A DNA stretch of 6,483 bases from Opitutia bacterium (GTDB lineage: Bacteria; Verrucomicrobiota; Verrucomicrobiia; Opitutales; UBA953), in NCBI GenBank assembly GCA_947463395.1, contig CANHRV010000052.1, positions 1-6,483 on the forward strand. The letters run 5' to 3'. Below the pieces are notes generated by a model. The model saw only the letters and a program-made list of their open reading frames with translations. It ran no database searches and was not told the origin of the DNA. Below are positions 1 through 6,483 of this stretch, piece after piece. A program made the position numbers and the translations under genes. Every line of letters begins with the position of its first letter. The first letter of the stretch is position 1.

Positions 1-1
1 G

Positions 2-532
2 GCTACTTTGCTCAAAGAACAGGGGTTCGTTGTTATCGATTCCGATCAACTCTCTCACCAAGCCCTCAATGAGCCCGCCATCGTGGCTCAATTAATTAAT
101 CGATGGGGGCAGGAATGTTTAGGTGCACAAGGTTTGCCTGATCGTAAGTGGATTGGAAAAAAAGTTTTTGCTGATGTTAAAGAGCGGCAATTTTTGGAAT
201 CCATTCTACACCCTCGCATCGCTGAACTACGTCGGGAGTTGATGCAGGATAAGAGTCGCTCCTATGCGGTGGAAATCCCGCTCCTCTTCGAGCTGGGTAT
301 GCAAAAACAATTTGATGCGACCGTATGTGTGACGTGTTCGGATGAGGTAAGACTCAATCGATTAAAATCTCGGGGCCTTTCGCATCAGGAGGCTCAATCG
401 ATAATAAATTCACAAATGCCTCTCCATGAAAAGGTTAAGTTGGCTGATTATGTTATTTTTAACGATGGAAGTCATGATTTTTTAAGAGCAGAAGTCGCAC
501 GTTTAGTCGAATGCCTGAGGGTACGCCCTTGA
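2..532 (+). CDS. coaE: Dephospho-CoA kinase, 3' part (5' end cut by window edge)
   Basis: CoaE phosphorylates the 3'-hydroxyl of dephospho-CoA with ATP, the last step of coenzyme A synthesis, in the cytosol. The visible protein matches the family from just after the P-loop to the end. It shows the DSDQLSHQAL segment (family DAD-type motif), VFAD..ERQFLESILHPRI, EIPLLFELG, and the late stretch SQMPLHEKVKLADYVIFNDGS, which corresponds to the family's Q-M-P...K...AD-x-V-I-x-N-x-G signature. The frame is open to the left edge (codons gct, act before the TTG at 8). The TTG is therefore only an internal leucine, and the true start with the GxGKS P-loop, probably about 15 residues, lies outside the window. 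The stop is TGA at 530-532, inside a stem-loop. In many Proteobacteria coaE follows pilB-pilC-pilD; here it precedes the pil genes instead. Whether it is co-transcribed with them cannot be seen. Confidence 0.93.
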   Translation, partial: ATLLKEQGFVVIDSDQLSHQALNEPAIVAQLINRWGQECLGAQGLPDRKWIGKKVFADVKERQFLESILHPRIAELRRELMQDKSRSYAVEIPLLFELGMQKQFDATVCVTCSDEVRLNRLKSRGLSHQEAQSIINSQMPLHEKVKLADYVIFNDGSHDFLRAEVARLVECLRVRP

Positions 533-536
533 GGCA
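512..536 (+). other. Stem-loop spanning the coaE stop codon
   Basis: The left arm TGCCTGAGGG (512-521) and right arm CCCTTGAGGCA (526-536) form a roughly 10-bp stem. It has one G-T pair, a single bulged G and a TACG tetraloop (UNCG type). The coaE TGA at 530-532 lies in the right arm. No T-run follows (the next bases are CTTAGGG), so it does not look like a classical intrinsic terminator. It could be a weak attenuator, an RNA-stability element at the coaE 3' end, or chance within coding sequence. The pairing is seen directly; any role is inferred. Confidence 0.45.
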
Positions 537-598
537 CTTAGGGTATGAGTTTGCGATTGCGGATAAAGGCGGTCGATTTACGTTCTTTTGACACGAAA

Positions 599-620
599 CA
601 CTCTCTCCGTCGAGAGGGTG
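599..620 (+). promoter_or_regulatory. Strong stem-loop in the leader of the first pilus ATPase gene
   Basis: CACTCTCTC (599-607) pairs with GAGAGGGTG (612-620) across a CGTC loop, giving a 9-bp stem with one G-T wobble. It lies in the 127-nt gap between coaE and the preferred GTG start at 660, about 40 nt upstream of that start. The next bases are GCTAACTATC, with no T-tract, so it is not a simple terminator. It may be a 5'-UTR structure, a processing or stability site, or a DNA inverted repeat bound by a regulator. If translation really began at TTG 588 the hairpin would be inside the coding region, which I consider less likely. Confidence 0.45.
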
Positions 621-659
621 GCTAACTATCAAACATCCCTCCACGGATTACCTTTTACT

Positions 660-2381
660 GTGACGACCGCCGACGATTTCGTCATTCAATTCATCCAAGA
701 TAAGGGTCTTGTCTCAGCAGCAGAGGTTGCGGAGGCCCGTTCGTCTTTGGGGGAAATTCCTGAAGGGCAGAATCCTGATTCTCTGGCCATCGCTAAGTTA
801 GTTGAGACGGGTAAGGTAACGTGGATGGCGATTACCCAGGCATTGGGTAAGGAGTTTGATATGGAGGTGGTCGATGTATCACAGGTTACTCCTTCTGAAG
901 ATATCTTAAAGCTGATTAGTCGTGAACAGGCTGAGCGTTCCACCATTCTGCCTTTGCAGATGGATGGTGTGGAGCTCCTGGTTGCCATTGCCGATCCTTT
1001 GGACACCGAGACACTCGATTCACTTTCTCGGGTTCTCAAGTTACCAATCAACCCGAAGCTTTCGACCCCTGACGATTTAAAATTAGCGATTAATCGTTGC
1101 TATGGTGGCGGTGCCTTAAACGTTTCTTACGAGGAAGTTTTTGGAAAAGAGACCGATGAAGAAGGAGTTTCGGTTGATTTACCGCAGACAGGAGAAGTGA
1201 AAGAGGATGACGCCCCGATAATTCGTTACGTAAATTCTCTCATTGTTGATGCCATTCGTCGCAAAGCTTCAGATATTCACTTAGAACCTTTAGAGAAAAG
1301 ATTCCGTATTCGGTTCCGTATCGATGGCGTTTTGCAAGAAATGAAAGGCCCGCCCAAGCGATTGCAGCCTTCAGTCATCTCTCGACTTAAGTTGATGGCT
1401 GAAGTTTCTCTGGCTGAAAAACGCATTCCTCAAGACGGTCGTATTCAAGCTCGTACGGGTGGTCGTGACATCGACTTGCGTGTCTCGGTTTTACCCACGG
1501 TTTATGGCGAATCCATCGTCATGCGTATTTTAGATAAAGAGGGCCTCAAGTTGGGTCTTCCTGAGTTAGGATTCTTTGCCGATGACCAAGCGAAGTTCCA
1601 AAGTCTAATTACGGGAGCGGATGGTGTCTTCCTTGTGACTGGTCCTACGGGTTCAGGAAAATCGACTACTCTTTATTCTGCCTTAAATTATATCAACAAG
1701 CCCGACCGTAAAATTATTACCGTCGAGGATCCCGTTGAATATCAGATGGCGGGAATCAACCAGGTGCAAGTGAAGCGTGATGTGGGTATGACTTTCGCTG
1801 CCGCACTTCGTGCGATGTTGCGACAAGCTCCCAACATTGTGATGATTGGGGAAATTCGAGATTTAGAAACTGCCGAAATTGCTATCAATGCTGCTCTCAC
1901 CGGTCACATGGTGTTTTCGACTTTGCACACCAATGACTCGGTCAGCGCCGTGACACGTTTAGTCGATATCGGGGTTAAGCCGTTCTTGGTTTCCGCTGCT
2001 TTACGCGGAGCGCTGGCCCAACGCTTGGTGCGACGCGTTTGCCAAAATTGTGCTCAGCCATACAAGCCTACCGTTAAAGAACTTTACTCGATTGGCATGA
2101 CGGAGAAAGACTTGGCAGGGGCGACTCCGATGAAGGGTGCTGGCTGTCCTAAGTGTAACGAGCGTGGTTACAAGGGACGTCGCGGTGTCTTTGAACTTTT
2201 TGTGATTACCGAGGAAATCCAAGAGCTGATTTACTCCGGTGCAACCTTGGTCACTCTCCGTCGCAAAGCCCGTGAAGCCGGGATGCGCACGATGCGCGAA
2301 GACGGTCAACGAAAAGTCGCCTCAGGTATGACTACCATCGAAGAGGTGATGGGCGCTACCGTCGCCGATGATGTAATTTAA
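660..2381 (+). CDS. PilB/GspE-family assembly ATPase, copy 1
   Basis: This is a cytoplasmic hexameric secretion ATPase that powers pilus or pseudopilus assembly at the PilC/GspF platform. From GTG 660 it has 573 residues, close to copy 2 (560). The N-terminal T2SSE-type domain spans about residues 5-150. The N2 domain starts near 184 (APIIRYVNSLIVDAIRRKASDIHLEP). The Walker A GPTGSGKST is at 328-336, the Asp box ITVEDPVEY at 353-361, the Walker B region IVMIGEIRD at 393-401 (E398), and the His box TGHMVFSTLHT at 414-424. A zinc-type tetracysteine module lies at C461/C464 and C496/C499. An upstream in-frame TTG at 588 would add 24 residues. I prefer GTG because family homology begins near TTADDFVIQFIQDKGLV, because a strong hairpin at 599-620 would otherwise be coding, and because the bases before GTG (TTACT) resemble those before the next two starts. 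The sequence before Walker B reads RQAPN where RQDPD is usual. PilB and GspE cannot be told apart from this gene alone. Confidence 0.92.
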   Translation: MTTADDFVIQFIQDKGLVSAAEVAEARSSLGEIPEGQNPDSLAIAKLVETGKVTWMAITQALGKEFDMEVVDVSQVTPSEDILKLISREQAERSTILPLQMDGVELLVAIADPLDTETLDSLSRVLKLPINPKLSTPDDLKLAINRCYGGGALNVSYEEVFGKETDEEGVSVDLPQTGEVKEDDAPIIRYVNSLIVDAIRRKASDIHLEPLEKRFRIRFRIDGVLQEMKGPPKRLQPSVISRLKLMAEVSLAEKRIPQDGRIQARTGGRDIDLRVSVLPTVYGESIVMRILDKEGLKLGLPELGFFADDQAKFQSLITGADGVFLVTGPTGSGKSTTLYSALNYINKPDRKIITVEDPVEYQMAGINQVQVKRDVGMTFAAALRAMLRQAPNIVMIGEIRDLETAEIAINAALTGHMVFSTLHTNDSVSAVTRLVDIGVKPFLVSAALRGALAQRLVRRVCQNCAQPYKPTVKELYSIGMTEKDLAGATPMKGAGCPKCNERGYKGRRGVFELFVITEEIQELIYSGATLVTLRRKAREAGMRTMREDGQRKVASGMTTIEEVMGATVADDVI

Positions 2382-2387
2382 TCTACT

Positions 2388-3452
2388 ATGGCCTACGACA
2401 TAAACCAGTTGCTCGAAGCAATGATTGAAAATGGTGCCTCCGACTTGCACATTCACGTGGGTCGTCCGCCTAGTTTGCGAGTCAGTGGCAGTGTCGTGTC
2501 CATTGAGGGGCCTGTTCTAACTCCCGAAGACACTCAAGATCTGGTTCAGGCAATTACACCTCCCGATTTTATCGAACGATTGAAGCGTGATGGTGGTTGC
2601 GACTTTGGTTTTTCTTTCCGCAAAAAAGCTCGTTTTCGGGTTAATGTTTATCGTGGTAAAGGAGTCTTCGGGATGGTTCTACGTTTGATTCCTGCGCATA
2701 TTTTCACTCTCGAGCAATTGCGTCTTCCGCCCATGATTAAGGACCTTTTAAAACGTCCGCGTGGCTTGATTCTGGTGACTGGTCCGACGGGCTCGGGTAA
2801 ATCAACGACTCTGGCCTCGATGATTAATTGGGTGAATGAAAATAGTGACGGACATATCGTTACCATCGAAGACCCTATTGAGTATTATCATGAACACAAA
2901 GGCTGTGTGGTTACTCAACGTGAGGTTCATAACGATGTTCCGAGTTTTGCCGAGGGTGTAAGAGCTTCTTTACGCCAAGACCCTGATGTTATTCTGATTG
3001 GTGAAATGCGAGATTTAGAGACCATTGAAGCAGCCGTTTCCGCTGCCGAAACGGGTCACTTGGTTTTTGCGACTTTGCACACCACGGGTGCCGCTCGTAC
3101 GGTCGATCGTATCCTTGATGCTTTTCCTGCAGGTGGACGGGATCAAATTCGCGTGCAGTTGGCTTCTTCAATTCTCGCTGTGATTTCTCAATGCCTCCTT
3201 CGCACGGTTGATGGCAAGCGGGTGGCTGGTTATGAAATCATGATTCGCACTGATGGTATTGCGGCCAAGATTCGCGAAAATAAAACTTTCCAAATTACTT
3301 CTGATATCGAAACCGGAGCCTCTCGTGGTATGCGTACGTTGGATGGCGATTTACTGGCTCTATTCCAGCAGGGCAAGGTCAGCGAAGAAGAAGTGATGAG
3401 TTACTGCCAGGATTCCGAAATGATGCGGAGTCGTTTACAATCTAAGCGTTAA
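2388..3452 (+). CDS. pilT: PilT-family pilus retraction ATPase
   Basis: A 354-residue ATPase of the PilT/PilU type, which depolymerises type IV pili for twitching, DNA uptake or surface sensing. The length matches PilT and it lacks both the long N-terminal domain and the tetracysteine module of PilB. The N-terminal ASDLHIHVGRPPSLRVSG (residues 17-34) is typical of PilT. Walker A GPTGSGKST is at 132-140 (K138), the Asp box VTIEDPIEY at 158-166, the Walker B region VILIGEMRD at 201-209 (E206), and the His box TGHLVFATLHT at 222-232 (H224, H231). The GEMRDLET and AAETGHLVF wording is PilT-like and differs from the GEIRD of PilB. The C-terminal motif equivalent to AIRNLIRE reads GIAAKIRE at 290-297, so only part is kept. 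ATG 2388 lies 6 nt after the previous stop and has no Shine-Dalgarno sequence, so translation is probably coupled. It could be a PilU or second-type PilT; retraction itself is inferred from family. Confidence 0.93.
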   Translation: MAYDINQLLEAMIENGASDLHIHVGRPPSLRVSGSVVSIEGPVLTPEDTQDLVQAITPPDFIERLKRDGGCDFGFSFRKKARFRVNVYRGKGVFGMVLRLIPAHIFTLEQLRLPPMIKDLLKRPRGLILVTGPTGSGKSTTLASMINWVNENSDGHIVTIEDPIEYYHEHKGCVVTQREVHNDVPSFAEGVRASLRQDPDVILIGEMRDLETIEAAVSAAETGHLVFATLHTTGAARTVDRILDAFPAGGRDQIRVQLASSILAVISQCLLRTVDGKRVAGYEIMIRTDGIAAKIRENKTFQITSDIETGASRGMRTLDGDLLALFQQGKVSEEEVMSYCQDSEMMRSRLQSKR

Positions 3453-3463
3453 ACCTTGCGACT

Positions 3464-5146
3464 ATGTTCGACGACCACAGCGATTTAATTCGGGACATTG
3501 TCCTTGAGGCTGGATTGATTAATCAGACTCAAGCGGACGAAGTCTGGGAGTCGCATGCTTCCACCGGAAAGTCTTTTGCCGATGGTTTAATGGACGCTGG
3601 CCTAGCCGATCGGCCATCGATTTTACAGGCAATCGCCGACCATCTCGGAGTACAGTATTACTCCGTCATTCCTGCGACTTTACCCGACGAGGTGGTTAAA
3701 GTTCTTAAGCCAGCACAGGCTCATAAATATATGGTTGTCCCTGTTTCAGATGAAGCAGGGAAACTGACGTTGGTTGCCAAAGACCCTTTTAATGCCTCAA
3801 CGGTCAACGAACTTACCTTTATTCTCAAACGCGATATTGAAATCGCCGTTGCTGACCCACAAGCGGTTGAGGCAGCCGTCATTCGTGTTTACGGTGAACC
3901 CTCAGCCTCTTCGATTGAGGATCTTTTAGGCGAGTTTGATCAAATTGATGGAGCGGTGGCGACAGAGGAAGACGTTGCTAATGTGGCGAATCAGGCACCG
4001 ATTATTCGTTTCGTTGACCTCGTTTTACAGGAAGCGGTAAAGGCGAAAGCCTCGGATATTCACTTTGAGCCTTTTGAGGATCAGTTTCGTATTCGTTACC
4101 GAATCGATGGTTCGCTTTACGAAATGGCGCCTCCGCCCAAGAATTTGTCGTCGGCCGTGATTGCCCGAGTCAAAGTTTTATCGGCATTGAATATTGCTGA
4201 GCGACGAGTCCCCCAAGACGGACGTATTAAAACCACCATCAGCGGGCGAGCGATTGATTTACGTGTTTCGACTTTGCCAACCCAATTTGGTGAATCCGTC
4301 GTTTTGCGTATTCTTGATAAGACCGTGGTAAATTTGAGTTTAGATGCTCTCTCGATGAAGGATGATATCAAAGAGGGTATTCGGATGATGGTGAACAAGC
4401 CGAATGGTATTTTTATTGTCACAGGTCCAACGGGTTCGGGTAAAACCACGACACTTTATTCTGCTTTGCGTGAGGTAAATACCGAAGACATTAAAATTCT
4501 CACAGCGGAGGACCCAGTCGAATATGAGGTGGAAGGAATCATGCAGGTGCCCATCAATCACCAAGTGGGACTTACTTTTGCCGCTGCTTTGCGCTCATTC
4601 CTTCGTCAAGACCCAGACACCATCATGGTGGGGGAAATTCGAGATATCGAAACAGCGCAAATTTCCGTACAGGCCTCGCTGACCGGGCACGTTGTGCTTT
4701 CTACCTTACACACCAACGATGCTCCAGGGGCGGTGACGCGTCTCATCGATATGGGTTTAGAGCCTTTCTTGATTTCTGCCTCGTTGGAAGGAGTTTTAGC
4801 TCAACGTTTGTTGCGTAAAATCTGTCGCAACTGTCGAACCGCTTACGAACCCGATAAAGACGTTATTTCAATGTTGGATGTCGATGCCTTAGAAATTTCC
4901 AACAAGAAGTTCTATTTCGGTAAGGGTTGTACCGAGTGCAATCGCTCGGGTTACAAAGGTCGACAAGGTCTTTTTGAGTTAATGACCATCAATGATTCAC
5001 TTCGCACGTTAATCACCCAAAAAGCTCCCACTTTGGTATTGAAGCAAAAGGCGGTTGAATTGGGTATGCGTCCTCTCCGAGAAGACGGCCTGCGTTGTAT
5101 TTTTGACGGTTATACAACGATTGAAGAAGTGCTGAAATACACCTAA
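3464..5146 (+). CDS. pilB: PilB/GspE-family assembly ATPase, copy 2
   Basis: A 560-residue assembly ATPase paralogous to copy 1. The N-terminal region (about 5-145) has a helical part followed by the T2SSE-type fold from LGVQYYSV (61-68) to RVYG (141-144). The N2 domain contains APIIRFVDLVLQEAVKAKASDIHFEPFE (178-205). Walker A is GPTGSGKTT (321-329, K328), the Asp box is LTAEDPVEY (346-354), Walker B follows a canonical RQDPD (381-385) as TIMVGEIRD (386-394, E391), and the His box is TGHVVLSTLHT (407-417). The tetracysteine module is C454/C457 and C489/C492, with a longer spacer insertion than some relatives. All catalytic residues are intact. It begins 11 nt after pilT and ends 8 nt before the platform gene, so it is the better candidate for the main partner of that platform. 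The N-terminal domains of the two copies are clearly more different than the motor cores, which argues for an old duplication, not a recent one. Confidence 0.93.
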   Translation: MFDDHSDLIRDIVLEAGLINQTQADEVWESHASTGKSFADGLMDAGLADRPSILQAIADHLGVQYYSVIPATLPDEVVKVLKPAQAHKYMVVPVSDEAGKLTLVAKDPFNASTVNELTFILKRDIEIAVADPQAVEAAVIRVYGEPSASSIEDLLGEFDQIDGAVATEEDVANVANQAPIIRFVDLVLQEAVKAKASDIHFEPFEDQFRIRYRIDGSLYEMAPPPKNLSSAVIARVKVLSALNIAERRVPQDGRIKTTISGRAIDLRVSTLPTQFGESVVLRILDKTVVNLSLDALSMKDDIKEGIRMMVNKPNGIFIVTGPTGSGKTTTLYSALREVNTEDIKILTAEDPVEYEVEGIMQVPINHQVGLTFAAALRSFLRQDPDTIMVGEIRDIETAQISVQASLTGHVVLSTLHTNDAPGAVTRLIDMGLEPFLISASLEGVLAQRLLRKICRNCRTAYEPDKDVISMLDVDALEISNKKFYFGKGCTECNRSGYKGRQGLFELMTINDSLRTLITQKAPTLVLKQKAVELGMRPLREDGLRCIFDGYTTIEEVLKYT

Positions 5147-5154
5147 TCTTTTTT

Positions 5155-6402
5155 ATGCCTGACTATAAATACAGCGCGATTGATCGCACGGGGGCTCAAA
5201 CCTCGGGCAAAATTCAAGCTCCCAACGATGAACAAGCTCGTCAGAAGTTGATGGCACGTGGGTTGATGGTAACCACTTTGACTGCAGAAGGGGCGGCACC
5301 CAAGCCCGTTGCGACAACCTCGGCACCTGCAGCAAAGAAGTCGAAGTTTACCTTTGGTTCTAAAGTTTCGCCTGAAGATGTCACGATTATGACTCGTCAG
5401 TTAGCGACTCTGATTATGGCAGGATTGCCTTTGTTGAGAGCCCTCGAGCTCATTCACAAACAGGAACGGAACCCTGCGTTTAAACTCGTTCTCGGTAGCA
5501 TTGCTGAAAGCGTTTCTCAGGGTAACAATTTATCTGAAGCCTTAGCCGCACACCCCAAGGTCTTCGATCGCCTCTTTGTGAATATGATTAAAGCAGGGGA
5601 GGCGGGTGGTGTTTTGGATAAGGTTCTCGATCGTTTGGCTAAGTTTCGTGAAAAAGCCCAACGCATTCAGAAAAAAGTTAAGTCCGCCATGGTGTATCCA
5701 GGGGTCGTGGTGACGGTCGCCGTTATTATCGTTTATATTTTGATGGTGAAAGTGGTTCCTTCTTTCCAAAAACTTTTGGCAGACCAAAAAACGGAAATGC
5801 CTCCTTTAACCAAGTTTGTTATCGGAGTTTCAAAACTCTTAACCGATTTTTGGTATGTGACGCCCTTTTTAGTCATCGGACTTTATATCGGTGGCAAAGC
5901 TTGGTTGTCCTCCGCCAAAGGTAAGGAGATTTTTGACCGAATCCTTTTCAAGATTCCTAAAGTCGGAGGATTTGTGCAAATTGTCTCCGTCTCTCGTTTT
6001 GCCCGTACTTTCGGCACCTTGATGTCTTCAGGTGTGCCGATTCTGCAAGCGATTACGATTACGCGTGATACCCTTGATAACGTCGTCATCGCCAATTCTC
6101 TTGGACGAGTGCATGACCGAGTGCGTGATGGTGAGCCTCTTTCCGTGCCACTCGAACAAACAGGAGTGTTTCCTCAAATGGTCACCTCAATGATTCAAGT
6201 GGGAGAGGAGACAGGCCAACTTCCTGAAATGTTGAATCGCGTTGCTGATATCTATGATGAAGAAATCGATAACGCGGTCAGTGCACTCACTTCCATTATC
6301 GAACCCGTCCTCATCGTGTTTCTCGCTGTGGTGGTCGGAGCCATTGTCTTGGCAATGTTCCTTCCTCTGATTGCGTTGATCAGTAAGATGACCGGTGCTT
6401 AA
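5155..6402 (+). CDS. pilC: PilC/GspF-family inner-membrane platform protein
   Basis: This is the inner-membrane platform protein on which the assembly and retraction ATPases act. At 415 residues it has the normal family length. A small N-terminal domain (1-43, beginning YKYSAIDRTGAQTSGKIQA) is followed by an Ala/Pro/Lys-rich linker (45-66). Two T2SSF repeats come next: the first at about 74-197 with TRQLATLIMAGLPLLRALE, the second at about 277-399 with SRFARTFGTLMSSGVPILQA. Each repeat carries the family G-E-x-x-G signature (KAGEAGGVLDKVL at 146-158 and QVGEETGQLPEML at 348-360). Likely membrane segments are at about 181-200, 234-250 and 382-409. ATG 5155 lies 8 nt after the copy 2 stop, preceded by a T-run and no Shine-Dalgarno sequence. 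It is the only platform gene present, so it probably serves the motors encoded just upstream. GspF of a secretion system is the alternative; adjacency to pilT favours PilC. Confidence 0.95.
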   Translation: MPDYKYSAIDRTGAQTSGKIQAPNDEQARQKLMARGLMVTTLTAEGAAPKPVATTSAPAAKKSKFTFGSKVSPEDVTIMTRQLATLIMAGLPLLRALELIHKQERNPAFKLVLGSIAESVSQGNNLSEALAAHPKVFDRLFVNMIKAGEAGGVLDKVLDRLAKFREKAQRIQKKVKSAMVYPGVVVTVAVIIVYILMVKVVPSFQKLLADQKTEMPPLTKFVIGVSKLLTDFWYVTPFLVIGLYIGGKAWLSSAKGKEIFDRILFKIPKVGGFVQIVSVSRFARTFGTLMSSGVPILQAITITRDTLDNVVIANSLGRVHDRVRDGEPLSVPLEQTGVFPQMVTSMIQVGEETGQLPEMLNRVADIYDEEIDNAVSALTSIIEPVLIVFLAVVVGAIVLAMFLPLIALISKMTGA

Positions 6403-6418
6403 GAATTATTTTTCTTAA
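6399..6418 (+). repeat. Small AT-rich inverted repeat at the pilC stop
   Basis: TTAAGAA (6399-6405) and TTCTTAA (6412-6418) are perfect reverse complements separated by a 6-nt AT-rich loop. The pilC TAA (6400-6402) lies in the left arm. The stem is weak (one G-C pair) and sits just upstream of a much stronger hairpin. It may be incidental to the A/T tracts that flank the terminator. Confidence 0.3.
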
Positions 6419-6424
6419 AAAAGG

Positions 6425-6462
6425 AGCCGGCTTGCATACCCCTATGCAAGCCGGCTTTTTTT
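6425..6462 (+). terminator. Strong intrinsic terminator after pilC, probably bidirectional
   Basis: AGCCGGCTTGCATA (6425-6438) and TATGCAAGCCGGCT (6443-6456) form a perfect 14-bp stem with a CCCC loop. A run of seven T (6456-6462) follows immediately. This is a textbook Rho-independent terminator 22 nt after the pilC stop and should end the operon transcript. On the other strand the same stem is followed by CC and then six T (complement of A 6417-6422), so it could also stop transcription arriving from a convergent gene to the right of the window. Confidence 0.95.
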
Positions 6463-6483
6463 ACTATTTTAACTTACTTACCC

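Noticed and set aside
588..593. Perfect TTGACA resembling a -35 promoter box
   Set aside because: No acceptable -10 hexamer lies 16-18 nt downstream; that position falls in the hairpin arm (CGAGAG). A single hexamer match is not enough.
660..1100. MshEN-type cyclic-di-GMP binding domain in the N-terminus of ATPase copy 1
   Set aside because: The RLGxxL...LxxxLxxQ pattern expected for this domain is not visible; the region fits the general T2SSE N-terminal fold only.
3464..3700. MshEN-type cyclic-di-GMP binding domain in the N-terminus of ATPase copy 2
   Set aside because: The helical layout is similar (IVLEAGLINQTQADEVWESH), but the key Arg-Leu-Gly positions are missing in both repeats, so binding cannot be supported.
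4117..4449. Minus-strand open frame of 110 codons inside ATPase copy 2
   Set aside because: It lies wholly opposite a strongly conserved motor core and its protein resembles no family; it is a shadow of the coding constraint. The same applies to minus-strand frames at 686-1051, 2001-2309 and 5542-5787.
1641..4450. Direct repeats around the Walker A regions (1641-1667, 2771-2797, 4424-4450)
   Set aside because: These are the same conserved P-loop motif in three paralogous ATPases with differing codons, not a DNA repeat or mobile element.
6463..6483. Possible promoter or next gene after the terminator
   Set aside because: Only 21 AT-rich bases remain; there is no start codon or recognisable element to support a call.

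Overview
This is a compact type IV pilus / type II secretion-like motor operon of a Gram-negative-type bacterium. All genes are on the + strand. The order is coaE (3' part) - pilB-like ATPase 1 - pilT-like ATPase - pilB-like ATPase 2 - pilC-like platform protein - strong terminator. Base composition is mixed and the gaps between the four pil genes are only 6, 11 and 8 nt. The starts have no clear Shine-Dalgarno sequence. Two full-length PilB/GspE paralogues sit on either side of one PilT, with a single PilC. I infer a lineage outside the Proteobacteria, where the usual order is pilB-pilC-pilD-coaE. A PVC-group bacterium (Verrucomicrobiota or relatives) is my best guess, but this is low-confidence and comes from general impression, not from a marker gene.

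Layout. Bases 2-532 hold the 3' part of dephospho-CoA kinase; its P-loop lies off the left edge. Bases 533-659 are a short gap. One stem-loop overlaps the coaE stop and a second, stronger one lies at 599-620. I place the start of the first ATPase at GTG 660, after these hairpins, and not at TTG 588. From 660 to 6402 there are four closely packed genes with no frameshift or broken motif. From 6403 to 6483 there is a small AT-rich inverted repeat, then a perfect 14-bp GC-rich hairpin with T-tracts on both sides, which ends the operon. The last 21 bases contain nothing I can call.

How the parts work together. PilC is the inner-membrane platform. The PilB-type hexamers drive pilus (or pseudopilus) assembly through it, and PilT drives disassembly and retraction. 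One platform gene with two assembly-type ATPases suggests either alternative motors for one platform or a second machine whose other parts are encoded elsewhere. No pilin, prepilin peptidase, secretin or PilM-P gene is in the window.

Overall this is mostly a recognisable, conserved system. The points of interest are the duplicated assembly ATPase, the altered Walker B-flanking sequence in copy 1, the diverged C-terminal motif of PilT, the hairpin leader, and the SD-less starts. I see no evidence of a wholly new system, CRISPR array, mobile element or RNA gene.
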